A DNA stretch of 64,000 bases from Notospermus geniculatus. Lineage: Eukaryota > Nemertea > Pilidiophora > Heteronemertea > Lineidae. This document shows, in pieces, positions 54,502 through 64,000 of this stretch. Made by a program: the position numbers and the translations under genes. The notes beneath the pieces were generated by a model. The model searched no databases. It saw only the letters and a program-made list of their open reading frames with translations, and was not told the DNA's origin. Location: positions 87,199 through 151,198 of the forward strand of contig NMRB01001505.1 of assembly GCA_002633025.1 (NCBI GenBank). Reading direction: 5' to 3'. The first letter of the stretch is position 1. Every line of letters starts with the position of its first letter.

Positions 54502-57500
54502 CAGTAGCTGAGAGGGTTTTCGTAGAAAAATTTTGTCCCCTAAGTTACTCTTTATATTATTGAAGTCCACAACCTAGGGTGTCAGAAAATTTTGGTTAGC
54601 CTTTTGGGAACCTGGCAATAACTGAGAAAATCATGATCATTTGTTGGGAGTTGGCGGCAAAACTGAGGCTCCGATTTTGGGGTAGGGGAAATGCAAATGG
54701 GAATATCTTGGTAGCCTGTAGGGGTAGAATGATGATTGACCCCTCAAAATATTTGTATATATGAGCTCTTTCATTTCAGATGCCAATATTTAGGTTTTGC
54801 ACATTAATTAGGTCACCAGAGGTCAAAAGGTCACAAATTTTCGGACCTGCCCAAAATCCAGACAAGACTCCTGTAACAGTCCAGCAAGTGCAAATTATCA
54901 CCCGAATATCAACTTTCTCAACTGGAAATTGTTAATTAGGCATCTCAACATCATTTTAACCCCACCTTATGCAATCATACCCAAATGTGAATGACTGACA
55001 GGAAACGAAAATGGGTGTTTCAAAAAAATTACATAAATCGAAGGTCAAAAATTCGAATACAAATAACTCAGCAATTACTAAAGCTATGGTAATAAATTTG
55101 GTGTCTTTCCTGAGGTTTTGGGGGTCAAGGAATCATTTAAGACCATTTCCAATGTCGGTAGTATATTATGTAACTCTAAATCCAAGATGGCCGCCGTTAT
55201 ATGAAGTCAGTCATAACTTCCTTCATATTTACCATACGCTGAAAATTTTGGTGTCTAGACATAAGTTGGTGGGGTCAAGGAATCCAATAAGACCATTTCC
55301 AATGTTGGTTATAAGTTATATAACTGTAAATCCAATATGGCGTCCAAGATGGCTGCCGTTACATGAAATCATTCGTAACTTCTTTGATATTCACCATACA
55401 ATGATTATTTTCGTGTCTCGACAAAGGTTTTGGGGTTCGAGGCATCCATTACGAGCATTTGCCGTGTCAGTAATAGATTAAATACGCCTCTGACAATCAA
55501 AGCTGGCGTCCAAGATGGCCGCTATTACATGAAACTGGTCATAACTTCTTTCATATTGAACATAGGCTGATAATTTTGGTGTCTAGACATAGGTTTTGTG
55601 GGTCAAGGAATCCATTGAAACGAAATAGAAGGTTGATTAGTCATTATTCAGTTCACAGGTTGTGACGTAGTGTAATGGAGTCAATTCTATTGACCTGTTT
55701 CTAGCCACACTACGCCTTTCATTCTAATTGTTGACAATACTACAGTGGAACCCCTCAGTTCGACCACCCCTCTTACTTGACCACCCCTCTAAATCGACCG
55801 ATTTTTGTCGGTCCCAATGAAATCCTTCATACGCCTCTGACAATCAAAGCTGGCGTCCAAGATGGCCGCTATTACATGAAACTGGTCATAACTTCTTTCA
55901 TATTGAACATAGGCTGATAATTTTGGTGCCTAGACATAGGTTTTGTGGGTCAAGGAATCCATTGAAACGAAATAGAAGGTTGATTAGTCATTATTCAGTT
56001 CACAGGTTGTGACGTAGTGTAATGGAGTCAATTCTATTGACCTGTTTCTAGCCACACTACGCCTTTCATTCTAATTGTTGACAATACTACATGTAGTTCT
56101 TTGAGCACAGTTAATTCATCGAAACAAATTTGCTCTTTTATATCAGCAGCCTGTAACATAGCAAGCTCAAAATATCGTGCAGTTCAGTTTATTACTAAAA
56201 GTACGTTTAGATCATCTGGACCCCGATGGGAGGAACCTTTGGTTGTCAGGCAGACCTTGGTATTGTTGGTGAAGTCTGGCTATTGAAATGGCCGGACACT
56301 TTCAGCCACTCCCATGCACCAGAATTTTGACTGAAAATTACATTTCCCTGGAAATATTGTGGTTTATGGGTTATTTTAAAATGGGGTTCCACGGTGAAGC
56401 AGATCATGTGAGAATATACGCGTGGGTTTAGATGCCACCTATTATTCATAACGATTCAAGGTGTGATTTGCTGTGCTTGGTGAACCGCATCTCTCGAACA
56501 ATGAGGTTCTATAGGAGTCACCTCTGCTCTAAAAGTCATCATGTGACCAAATGGCGCTCCCCATTGAGTAATAGTGCCTATGCCTGTGTTCAGTTTCGAA
56601 TCAAGGCTTAGTTGCATGTTCTATTTTGAACCAAGGTTTAGCTGGTTAGAAAACTATGTGCCTTGGACCGTTTAGAGTAAACCCTAAATTCGTTGTTGTC
56701 CGGTTACTAGGGGTTTCACTGGCATACGCCCATCGGGGTCCAGATGATTGAAACATACTTTTAGTGCAGCTGCAAGCGCGAGTTCTGCATGGTGTGGCAC
56801 TCTTGCACCCATATGTGACCCAGCACGACAAAATGAGTCGGGATGCGCACATAAGAAGGCCCAACACGTCCAAGGTGACACCAACGGTTCGCTGATTTCA
56901 GGATTGTCTGCCCATTGTGAAATTTGATTTTGTTGATTTCTGTGGTTGCTGTCTGGTTCCACCTTCGATCTTCTTCTGTGCGACTTCCGACTCATTTTGC
57001 TGTGCCGGGTCACATATGAGACGCATGATATACCCAGAAACGATTTCTGTATTCTCCGGGCGATATGTTGACTTGAGCGTTTTTAGCTTTGGGTCCTTTG
57101 TCCAGCCAAAGAAATCTGGATCCATTTCTGGTGGATTGTTTTCTTCCAATAAACGCCACACAGTGGCTTGGTGATGGGCCCTTTTATCATTCTCCACAAA
57201 TGGCTGATTGGTTGGAGAAAGACTAGGGGCCGTATTAAAGCGCGATTAGGCCAACACGCGTGTAAATTCATAGTTATTCAGGTTAACGACCTAGAAAACC
57301 ATTGTGTTGCTACCTTGTAGCCTACGCTGCTTGATCGGCAGCGTTTACCCACGGGATAACCACACGCGGTTAACATTCCTGCGTTTACGTGCAGGAGGAT
57401 CGAAGAAAAGAGCTGAATGACTCTAAACAAGGCATGTAGGTTGTTCAACTTTTTCTTTTGTCCTCCTGCAGTTAGACAATGGAAGGTTAACCGCTCAAGG

Positions 57501-57512
57501 TAGCAACACAAT

Positions 57513-57644
57513 GGGCCGAATTCACCAAGGCTGATCATCGCGCGTCTGCCTTCTTTAAATGCATGGTGGAAGTGTGTGCATTTAGTGAAGTTACACGCGT
57601 CTAAGTCTTAATCGCGCGATGATCACCCTGGGTGAATACGGCCC
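57513..57644. mobile_element. 132-bp MITE inside the foldback element
   Basis: The ends gggccgaattcacc and the near-complement ggtgaatacggccc, continued by tgatcatcgcgcg words, are flanked by AAT (57510-57512 and 57645-57647). The GGGCC ends again recall Harbinger-type elements. Confidence 0.65.
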
Positions 57645-58157
57645 AATGATTTTCTAGGCCCTTAACCTGAAAGACTATGAATGTACACGCGTGTTGACCT
57701 AATAGCAAGCTGACACAAACCCAGTGGCTTGTGCTATAAACATACTCTATTGCAGCATCCACAATGTGATAGGGGTGACAACTAGCACGCAGTAATCCCA
57801 TAACAGTATGCCACAGCATCGCAATCTGTAAGTGCGTGGACTGGCAGAATTTCGTCAACAAAGCAAGCATGTTTCTCTGCTGCGCCTCGTCAAATGTTGG
57901 TGCAAGAGCGCCGCCCCATGCAGTACTCGCGCTTGCAGCTGCACTAGTAATAAACTGAACTGCACGATATTTTGTGCTTGTTATGGTACAGGATGCTGCC
58001 AGAAAAGAGCAAACTTGTTTCTTTAACTGTGTTCAAAGAACTGACTGTGTTAAAAGGGAGAACTAGTATTGTCTACAATTAGAATGAAAGGAATATTTCT
58101 CATGGCCATGCAGGGAGTGTGGCTAGAAACAGGCAAATAGAATTGACTACATTACAC

Positions 58158-58292
58158 TTTGGCCTAGAGGTTAAGGCGTGCTGCACCTTAGTGCTGGCGA
58201 TTGATGCCTCATGCGAGGGTCCGTGGGCTCGAATCTGGTAGGAAGCAATGTCTTTCACCGTAGAAACCCGATTTCTATTTCATGTTCTAGCC
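58158..58292 (+). repeat. tRNA-derived SINE inserted in the right foldback arm
   Basis: This is the same family as 37405-37540 (tttggcctagaggttaaggc, ggctcgaatctggtagg, aggaagcaatgtctttcacc). It is bordered by TACAC (58153-58157 and 58293-58297). The left arm of the palindrome shows the uninterrupted site (complement of gtagtgtaatgg), so this insertion happened after the arms formed. Confidence 0.85.
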
Positions 58293-59466
58293 TACACTAT
58301 GTCACAACATGTGAATTGAATAATGACTAATCAACCTTCTATTTGGTTTCAATGGATTCCGTGACCCACAAAACATATGCCTAGACACCAAAATTATCAG
58401 CGTATGTTCAATATGAAAGAAGTTATGACCAGCTTCATGTAATAGCGGCCATTTTGGACGCCATCTTCGATTGTCAGAGGCGTATTTAATCTATTACTGA
58501 CACGGCAAATGCTCGTAATGGATGCCTCGAACCCCAAAACCTTTGTCGAGACACCAAAATAATCATTGTATGGTGAATATCAAAGAAGTTACGAATGATT
58601 TCATGTAACGGCAGCCATCTTGGACGCCATATTGGATTTACAGTTATATAATTTACACACCAACATTGGAAATGGTCTTATTGGATTCCTTGACCCCACA
58701 AACTTATGTCTAGACACCAAACTTTTCAGCATATGGTAAATATGAAGGAAGTTATGACTGATTTCATATAACGGCGGCCATCTTGGATTTGCAGTTACAT
58801 AATATATTACCGACATTGGAAACGGTCTTAAATGATTCCTTGACCCCAAAAACCTCAGGAAAGACACCAAATTTATTACCATAGCTTTAGTAGTTGCTGA
58901 GTTATTTGTATTCGAATTTTTGACCTTCGATTTATGTAAATTTTTTGAAACACCCATTTTCGTTTCCTGTCAGTCATTCACATTTGGGTATGATTGCATA
59001 AGGAGGGGTTAAAATGATGTTGAGATGCCTAATTAACAATTTCCAGTTGAGAAAGTTGATATTCAGGTGATAATTTGCACTTGCTGGACTGTAACAGGAG
59101 TCGTGTCTGGATTTTGGGCAGGTCCGAAAATTTTTGACCTTTTGACCTCTGGTGACCTAATTAATGTGCAAAACCTAAGTATTGGCATCTGAAATGAAAG
59201 AGCTCATAAATGCAAATATTTTGAGGGATCAATCATCATTCTACCCCTACAGGCTACCAAGATATTCCCATTTGCATTTCCCCTACCCCAAAATTGGAGC
59301 CTCAGTTTTGCCGCCAACTCCCAACAAATGATCATGATTTTCTCAGTTATTGCCGGGTTCCCAAAAGGCTAACCAAAATTTTCTGACACCCTAGGTTGTG
59401 GACTTCAATAATATAAAGAGTAACTTAGGGGACAAAATTTTTCTACGAAAACCCTCTCAGCTACTG

Positions 59467-61615
59467 GACTATAACTTATGTGCTCACAACAGCAAAGTTA
59501 AACGCTACGGGTCACCGGTGGGTCGCGGAATTAGCGGATTTCAACATCACCAGTATTCACTACAAGCCAGGAGCCACAAATACAGCAGCCGACGCGTTGT
59601 CAAGGATGCCCCTAGACCTGGATGAGTATCGGAAGAAGTGCACGGTGACGACAGACAAGGAACAGTGGTTGGCAGTTCTGGCTTCACACGACAAAACTGG
59701 CATGGAGACAGGTTGGATAAATTGTCTGGCGGAAACTGGGAGCGAGATGACGGAGGTTGAGGGAGTAGAGACGTTGAGCCATCAACAGATCAGAAGAGCA
59801 GAGAAAGAGGACGAGGAGCTCGGAAAGGTCTTAGCCTGGTGTACTGAGAAAGAGAAACCAACCCAGAAGCAGCTGGCACGAGAATCTTCGAAAGTGAGAG
59901 CCTGGGTACGGGACTGGAAGAAATTAAAAGTGGATGAGCATCGAATTCTTCGGATGACCTGCCACCTAGCGGATGGGAGTGTAGCGTCACAGCTCTGCCT
60001 GCCAGGAAAGTATCACCAACTTGTTTATGATGAGCTCCATGTGAAGATGGGACACCCTGGTGCTGAAAGAGTTGTCACCCTAGCACGTGATCGCTTTCAT
60101 TGGCCCGGGATGGCTAAGGACATTACAGAATATGTCAACACCCGATGCACTTGCCTCAAGGATAAAAGGCCAAATGTCCTTCCTCGGAGCCCGCTGAAGC
60201 CAATTCAGACCACTTGTCCATTCGAGCTGATAGCGATAGATTTCCTACACCTGGAGAAAGCAGAAGGGGGATATGAATACATACTTGTGATTGTAGTCCA
60301 CTTTATCTGGTTTGCACAGCCATATCCGACGCGTAATAAATCAGGTAAGACCGCGGCGAACATAATCTTCAACGATTTCATCCCTAGGTTTGGTTTCCCC
60401 AGCAGATTGCATCACGACCAGGGTGGCGAGTTCGAGAACTCCCTATATCCTTACTACGAGAAGTGTGGGATAGTCCATTCAAGAACCACTCCTTACCACC
60501 CTGAAGGAAATGGGAAGTGTGAGCGGCTAAATAGAACCATCCTTGGAATGCTTCGTACCCTAAGTAGTGCCCAGAAAGCCGACTGGAAGAACCACCTGAA
60601 TAGGCTGGTCCACGCCTATAATTGCACACGTCATGAGAGTACAGGGATGTCACCTTATCGCCTGCTTTTTGCGTTTAATCCAAGGTTGCCAATCGACCTG
60701 ATTTTTGGACTGGAGACCAATGGCAGAGGACCTGGTGAAAAGTGGTTGGACGGGATGAGAGAGGCTTATGCGCAAGCCCAGGAGAAAGCCAACAAAGCAG
60801 CCCAGAAGAACAAAAGGATTCATGACCAGAAGGGGATCAGAAGCACAGAGCTGAGGGAAGGCGACAGAGTCCTTGTCCGGAACTTGTCTGAACGTGGAGG
60901 GCCAGGGAAACTCCGCTCATTCTGGGAGGACAAAGTCCATGTGGTCGTGAAGAAGATAGCAAAGGACACACCAGTTTATGAGGTCCGGGCTGAAGATGGG
61001 ACTGGAAGAAAGAGAGTGCTGCATCGCAACTTACTGCTGCAGTGCAGTGAACTTCCCTTTGAAGGACAGGTTGAAAAGGAAGCGACAAAAAGAAGGCGGC
61101 GCACCAGGAGAGAACGAGATCAGATCACTCAGAGGGTACAACAGGATGAAACAGATTCAAGCGACACAGAATCACAAGTTGGCTATTACCCACTACCTCC
61201 GGTAATGGAAACAGAAGCCGCAGCGGCTACCGACCCAGATGTCGACGAGGCGACTGGAGGCAGTAACAGCGACCGCTTGGGAAGAGAAGGAGAGCCAAAT
61301 CGTGAGGAACTTGCAGACCAGTTGTCTGCTGGAGACGATAATGAACAGAGGTCTACTAGCTCGGGATCTCCAGATAGTTCGGGAGACGAACCGGCCAATC
61401 GACCGATCAGAAACAGGAGGAGACCAGTCACACTTACCTATGATACCCTCGGTCAGCCATCTTTGCAACAAAACATTTGGCAGGTGGGGGTAGGTCCCAG
61501 TCAGGTATACCCACACGACCCGGGATATGTGTGGCCGGTCCAGAATGGAAATGCTCACTTGGTGCCACAGCCTAGTACCTGGTACTGCCCTCCTATGTGG
61601 TGGTGCAGATATTAG
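59467..61615 (+). CDS. Gypsy-type integrase with RNase H remnant
   Basis: The open frame (711 codons from a GTG at 59480; no start is expected inside a polyprotein) begins with the end of RNase H, YVLTTAKLNATGHRWV and SIHYKPGATNTAADALSRMP. The integrase zinc-binding region is near DELHVKMGHPGAERV and NTRCTCLKDK. The catalytic core has D254 (AIDFL), D313 (HHDQGGEF) and E348 (NGKCERLN). There are 34 residues between the second D and the E, one fewer than the usual 35. A GPY/F-like C-terminal domain ends with RVLHRNLLL. An acidic, disordered tail of about 180 residues follows. The protein would insert cDNA into chromosomes. The frame is unbroken, unlike gag and protease. Confidence 0.9.
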
Positions 61616-61618
61616 TGA

Positions 61619-62053
61619 TAGATAGATAGATAGATAGATATTTATTTCTGATAATTAGGCCGTAGGCCCTTTACAGAGTATTACAAATAAATTATCTTAC
61701 GGCATTACAGGTGATACATTTTTCGTTTTAACTTTGATTTATACAAGAATAAGCCCAAATTTTGTTGATCCACCAATTTACTTGACTGCATGATTCTAAT
61801 AAACGAGTGTATTGTCGGTCGAAGGTGAGGCAAATATAGTGAACGCAATTCATCCAGAAATTGACAACAATTCAAAATATGGTATTCGTCATCAGGTTCG
61901 CCACTATTACAATACTCACACTCCCTCAATTCGCGCGAATTTCTAAACTGTCCACATCTAAAACTTGCTATGCTGTGCCTAAATTTGTTTATTCCATTTT
62001 CTAAAAATAGTTCGGGTGCAAGCTCAGCTTTATACAATTTGTAACACGAGAGG
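61619..62053 (-). mobile_element. 435-bp 5-prime-truncated LINE with 11-bp target-site duplication
   Basis: The element runs on the minus strand. A C-terminal ORF2 piece (62037-61705) reads NKFRHSIASFRCGQF, then CEYCNSGEPDDEYHILNCC, the same kind of cysteine/histidine tail as at 8334. The 3-prime end is a (gata)n tract at 61617-61641. It is flanked by gatattagtga at 61608-61618 and 62054-62064. The integrase stop codon lies inside this duplication. Confidence 0.85.
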
Positions 62054-62064
62054 GATATTAGTGA

Positions 62065-62398
62065 GTAGTGGGTAAGGGAGGTAGACGAACTGTTTTAGTG
62101 TTGTAAATATGTTGACGTTATGATTTTATGTTTCAAAGTTATATAATTCTGAAACTTCGTGCTTTCAGGCGATCGTCTGACCCTGCAAGAGAGCTGGGAC
62201 CGACCAAGTCTGAGGGGTGATGTGACGGAATCCAAGACGGGATGTGGAGGCGCATTCCTGAGGTGTGATTAGTTGATAGGTATAAGCTGGCCACTTATAC
62301 AGGTTAACTGGGAGAATCAGGGGAAAACCTCGTAAGCTAGCCATTAGGGCATAGGATTTGGTCACTAAATTCGTCACATGGGACTTTTAGGAAACGAA
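62065..62398 (+). other. LTR element 3-prime untranslated region
   Basis: This is the sequence between the integrase and the 3-prime LTR once the LINE is ignored. A purine-rich agtgggtaagggaggtaga lies at 62066-62085 and could be a polypurine tract. No env-like ORF is present. Confidence 0.5.
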
Positions 62399-63273
62399 TG
62401 TCAGGGGCGACATTTTCTAAGGGGGGGGGGGGGGGGTGACGAGCGAGATTGANGGGCTGGCGCTCCCAAGGAATGCGGTGCGTGAAGGGCGGGGCATGAT
62501 TTCGCGGGCGTTGCTAGGGAAGATAGCGTCATCATGACGCCACGGAATAAATCGATGAACCGTATTTTTTGGTCTCGCGTATGATTTACACTAATTTCCT
62601 CCAATCTCTTGCAGGTAGGCTTTCTATGAAATGTGCATGTTCAAACTAAGAGTTTGTAGTTCAGACAGGGCACGACCCACAGGTGCCAAGCCAATGATTT
62701 TGGCTGTATTTTTCATGTTTTTGGTGAAGAAAGTCTCAGCGTTGGTCAACTCAAAATGGCGGCGGTGAAGTCGGGGGTCACCTCGTGGTATTTTGTATGA
62801 CGAACAGTTTTCCCCAGTATTTGGGACAGTTTAGCATGGTTTGTCAGAACAGCGGAGTATCTGGTAAATGCTGCAGACGCTGGCACAAGTTTGAGACGAA
62901 ATTGGCCTGTATTTGTATGGTTTTAGGGCTGATTTCCAGCCGGGTCGTGCTTCGCATTAATTTCTCATGAGGTTATCGATCGCGCCATGTCGTCATTGCG
63001 GCACGTGCGCATTTCACCTGGAGTCCGGGCCCGCCACTAGATGGCACCACAGTACGGCGTTTGTGTTTCAGGGTTCTTTTAGCAGGTTTAGGCCTAGTTG
63101 TTTAGGTTTAGGAATACAATTTTGAACTGTAATTGTATTCAGGTTTCTTGTAGGCTTAATTCCGTGCAGGCCTAGTNATGACGCGACGGAATAAATCGAT
63201 GAACCGTATTTTTTGGTCTGGCGTATGATTTACACTAATTTCCTCCAATCTCTTGCAGGTTTACCCGGTTACA
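62399..63273 (+). repeat. 3-prime LTR
   Basis: It starts tgtcaggggcgacattttct, then has a long G-run, and ends gtttacccggttaca. It matches 49414-50835 apart from the extra sequence there. Single Ns at 62453 and 63177 replace about 40 and about 70 bases that are present in the 5-prime LTR. The beginning is inferred from the TG...CA rule and could lie further upstream. Confidence 0.75.
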
Positions 63274-63425
63274 CCATCCATTCCTAACTCGGACCTAGGC
63301 TCAAAACTACGGTACTGGGTATACTTTTGTAGATCGAACTATACCCATGGTATAGTTTTGTAGGACGACATTGAACCTGGGTATATTTCTGTTGTACCCA
63401 GGACGACATTAACCGATTCGGCATT

Positions 63426-63572
63426 ACGCGCGGGAAATTCTTCAAACTGCAGGACATGATCAGGCATGAGGTTATCCCGTATATCCGACCTGAAACCTCT
63501 CCTCGCAGTCTCTTAATCTTTAATCTCTAGTAATTCCCAGTAGAGTGCCACAAGGGGGTGACGTACTGGTGT
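63426..63572 (-). pseudogene. Decayed fragment of an acyl-CoA synthetase gene
   Basis: On the minus strand, gtacgtcacccccttgtggc recalls codons for RHPLVAN, then an internal deletion of about 55-60 bases. A stretch encoding CEERF follows and, after a frameshift and stop codons, one encoding PDHVLQFEEFP. These match residues 500-567 of the gene at 25401-27182 (HPLVANAA, CEERFLVGN, RPDHILLFEAFP). The nucleotide match around aacctctcctcgcag and catgatcaggc is direct. It is a broken paralogue or processed copy. Confidence 0.75.
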
Positions 63573-63779
63573 GACAGGCGAAGTCCGCCAGGGGCCATGG
63601 TCCTCCGGACCATGGGCCCTAGGGACAGGAGTCCTCTGATATGTTGATTACATCATGATGGAGGCATCAGATGTTGAAAATGATTAGCTCATTGGATTGC
63701 CCAGGTTGACAAACCTAGGGGTAGGATGTGTTACCAGAGCTGTAGCTGTTGAAGGAGATAAGATATGAAGGTGTGACAG

Positions 63780-63881
63780 ACTGTACACACAGACACCCAC
63801 ACGCACACACCCACGCACCCACGCGCCCACGCGCGCGCACGCACACCCACCCACACCCACACCCACCCACCCACCCGCGCG
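63780..63881. repeat. CA/CCCA-rich microsatellite
   Basis: A run of acac, ccacg and ccacc units with gcgc interruptions. It has no coding sense in any frame. Confidence 0.9.
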
Positions 63882-64000
63882 AACGCGATGCCTGGACGCG
63901 CGCGTCAAAGTCTCTGTTATTTTCCGCCGCACTGCACGCAAACAAAGGCTTTCAAAGCATAAATCGCGCGCGTTGCCCTGTAGCACGCGAATTCGCGTTC

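Larger units (their letters stand above)
54502..59466. mobile_element. 4965-bp palindromic (foldback) element with 1.1-1.6 kb arms
   Basis: The ends cagtagctgagagggttttc and the exact complement mark the borders. The left arm runs 54502 to about 56200 and the right arm about 57940-59466; they are reverse complements with small differences. Each arm has about 165-bp tandem units (aagatggccgc words at 55184, 55346, 55512). A 258-bp part of the left arm (about 55484-55741) is repeated at 55830-56089 after a short piece starting cagtggaacccctc. The centre (56200-57940) carries further complementary pieces. No long ORF or transposase was recognised. No target-site duplication is visible (taatg and gacta flanks). 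Confidence 0.8.
49414..63273 (+). mobile_element. Defective Gypsy-type LTR retrotransposon with nested insertions
   Basis: Two LTR copies enclose gag, a MYND finger, a protease and an integrase in sense orientation. The reverse transcriptase and RNase H are missing apart from the last residues of RNase H at 59470-59600. Nested within are a 4965-bp palindromic element, a SINE and a LINE fragment. Ends of the internal region match the family (primer site after the 5-prime LTR). Damage includes an in-frame stop in gag, a frameshift after the protease, and the polymerase loss, so it cannot move by itself. Confidence 0.85.

Overview
This window looks like invertebrate animal genomic DNA that is dominated by transposable elements. 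The evidence is eukaryotic: CR1/L2-type and other non-LTR retrotransposons, a Gypsy-type LTR retrotransposon, tRNA-derived SINEs, and many short inverted-repeat (MITE-like) DNA transposons with readable target-site duplications. The style of the repeats (gccacctggYggccatattgg tandem units, very frequent taggccta words) suggests a marine deuterostome such as an echinoderm, hemichordate or amphioxus. That is inference, since nothing here fixes the species. Real host genes are scarce. The only convincing one is an intronless acyl-CoA synthetase (25401-27182, minus). Weaker candidates are a PAN/apple-like exon (about 6954-7190) and an unrecognised 321-codon ORF (14235-15200).

Layout. 1-3129 and 17949-21933 are two direct copies of one multi-kilobase repeat about 17.9 kb apart. 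Each copy has a MITE that the other lacks: a TTAA-flanked one in copy 1 and one with an 8-bp duplication in copy 2. 3349-4525 holds a 209-bp foldback beside a truncated hAT/ZMYM1-like transposase. 5339-6249 is a 316-bp direct repeat broken by a single N. 7415-10066 holds three inverted-repeat elements and a LINE 3-prime fragment. 12451-13447 is a TTAA-flanked near-palindrome. 23089-23860 is a partial third copy of the 145-bp tandem-repeat family. 27999-29036 is another long inverted-repeat element. 30752-32342 is an AT-rich, tightly spaced three-gene minus-strand cassette that looks derived from a Polinton/adintovirus-type element. It is fused to a 91-bp patch identical to the LINE ORF2 at 43469-43559. 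32954-38931 is a pile of nested palindromes, MITEs and SINEs. 41290-45472 is a CR1/L2-group LINE with damaged ORF1 and ORF2.

49414-63273 is a defective Gypsy-type LTR retrotransposon: LTR, tRNA-Pro-like primer site, gag with a zinc knuckle, a canonical -1 frameshift signal, then a MYND zinc finger, protease and integrase. Its reverse transcriptase and RNase H are missing. In their place are 1.2 kb of unidentified DNA and a 4965-bp palindromic element (54502-59466), which itself contains a SINE. A 435-bp LINE piece with an 11-bp target-site duplication sits at the integrase stop codon. The last 700 bp contain a decayed fragment of the acyl-CoA synthetase gene and a CA-rich microsatellite.

Seven isolated single Ns (1013, 3130, 5933, 15964, 30342, 62453, 63177) and one 379-N gap (49865-50243) are present. 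Most of the single Ns fall exactly where a repeat copy begins, ends or loses bases. Some junctions may therefore be assembly joins and not biology.
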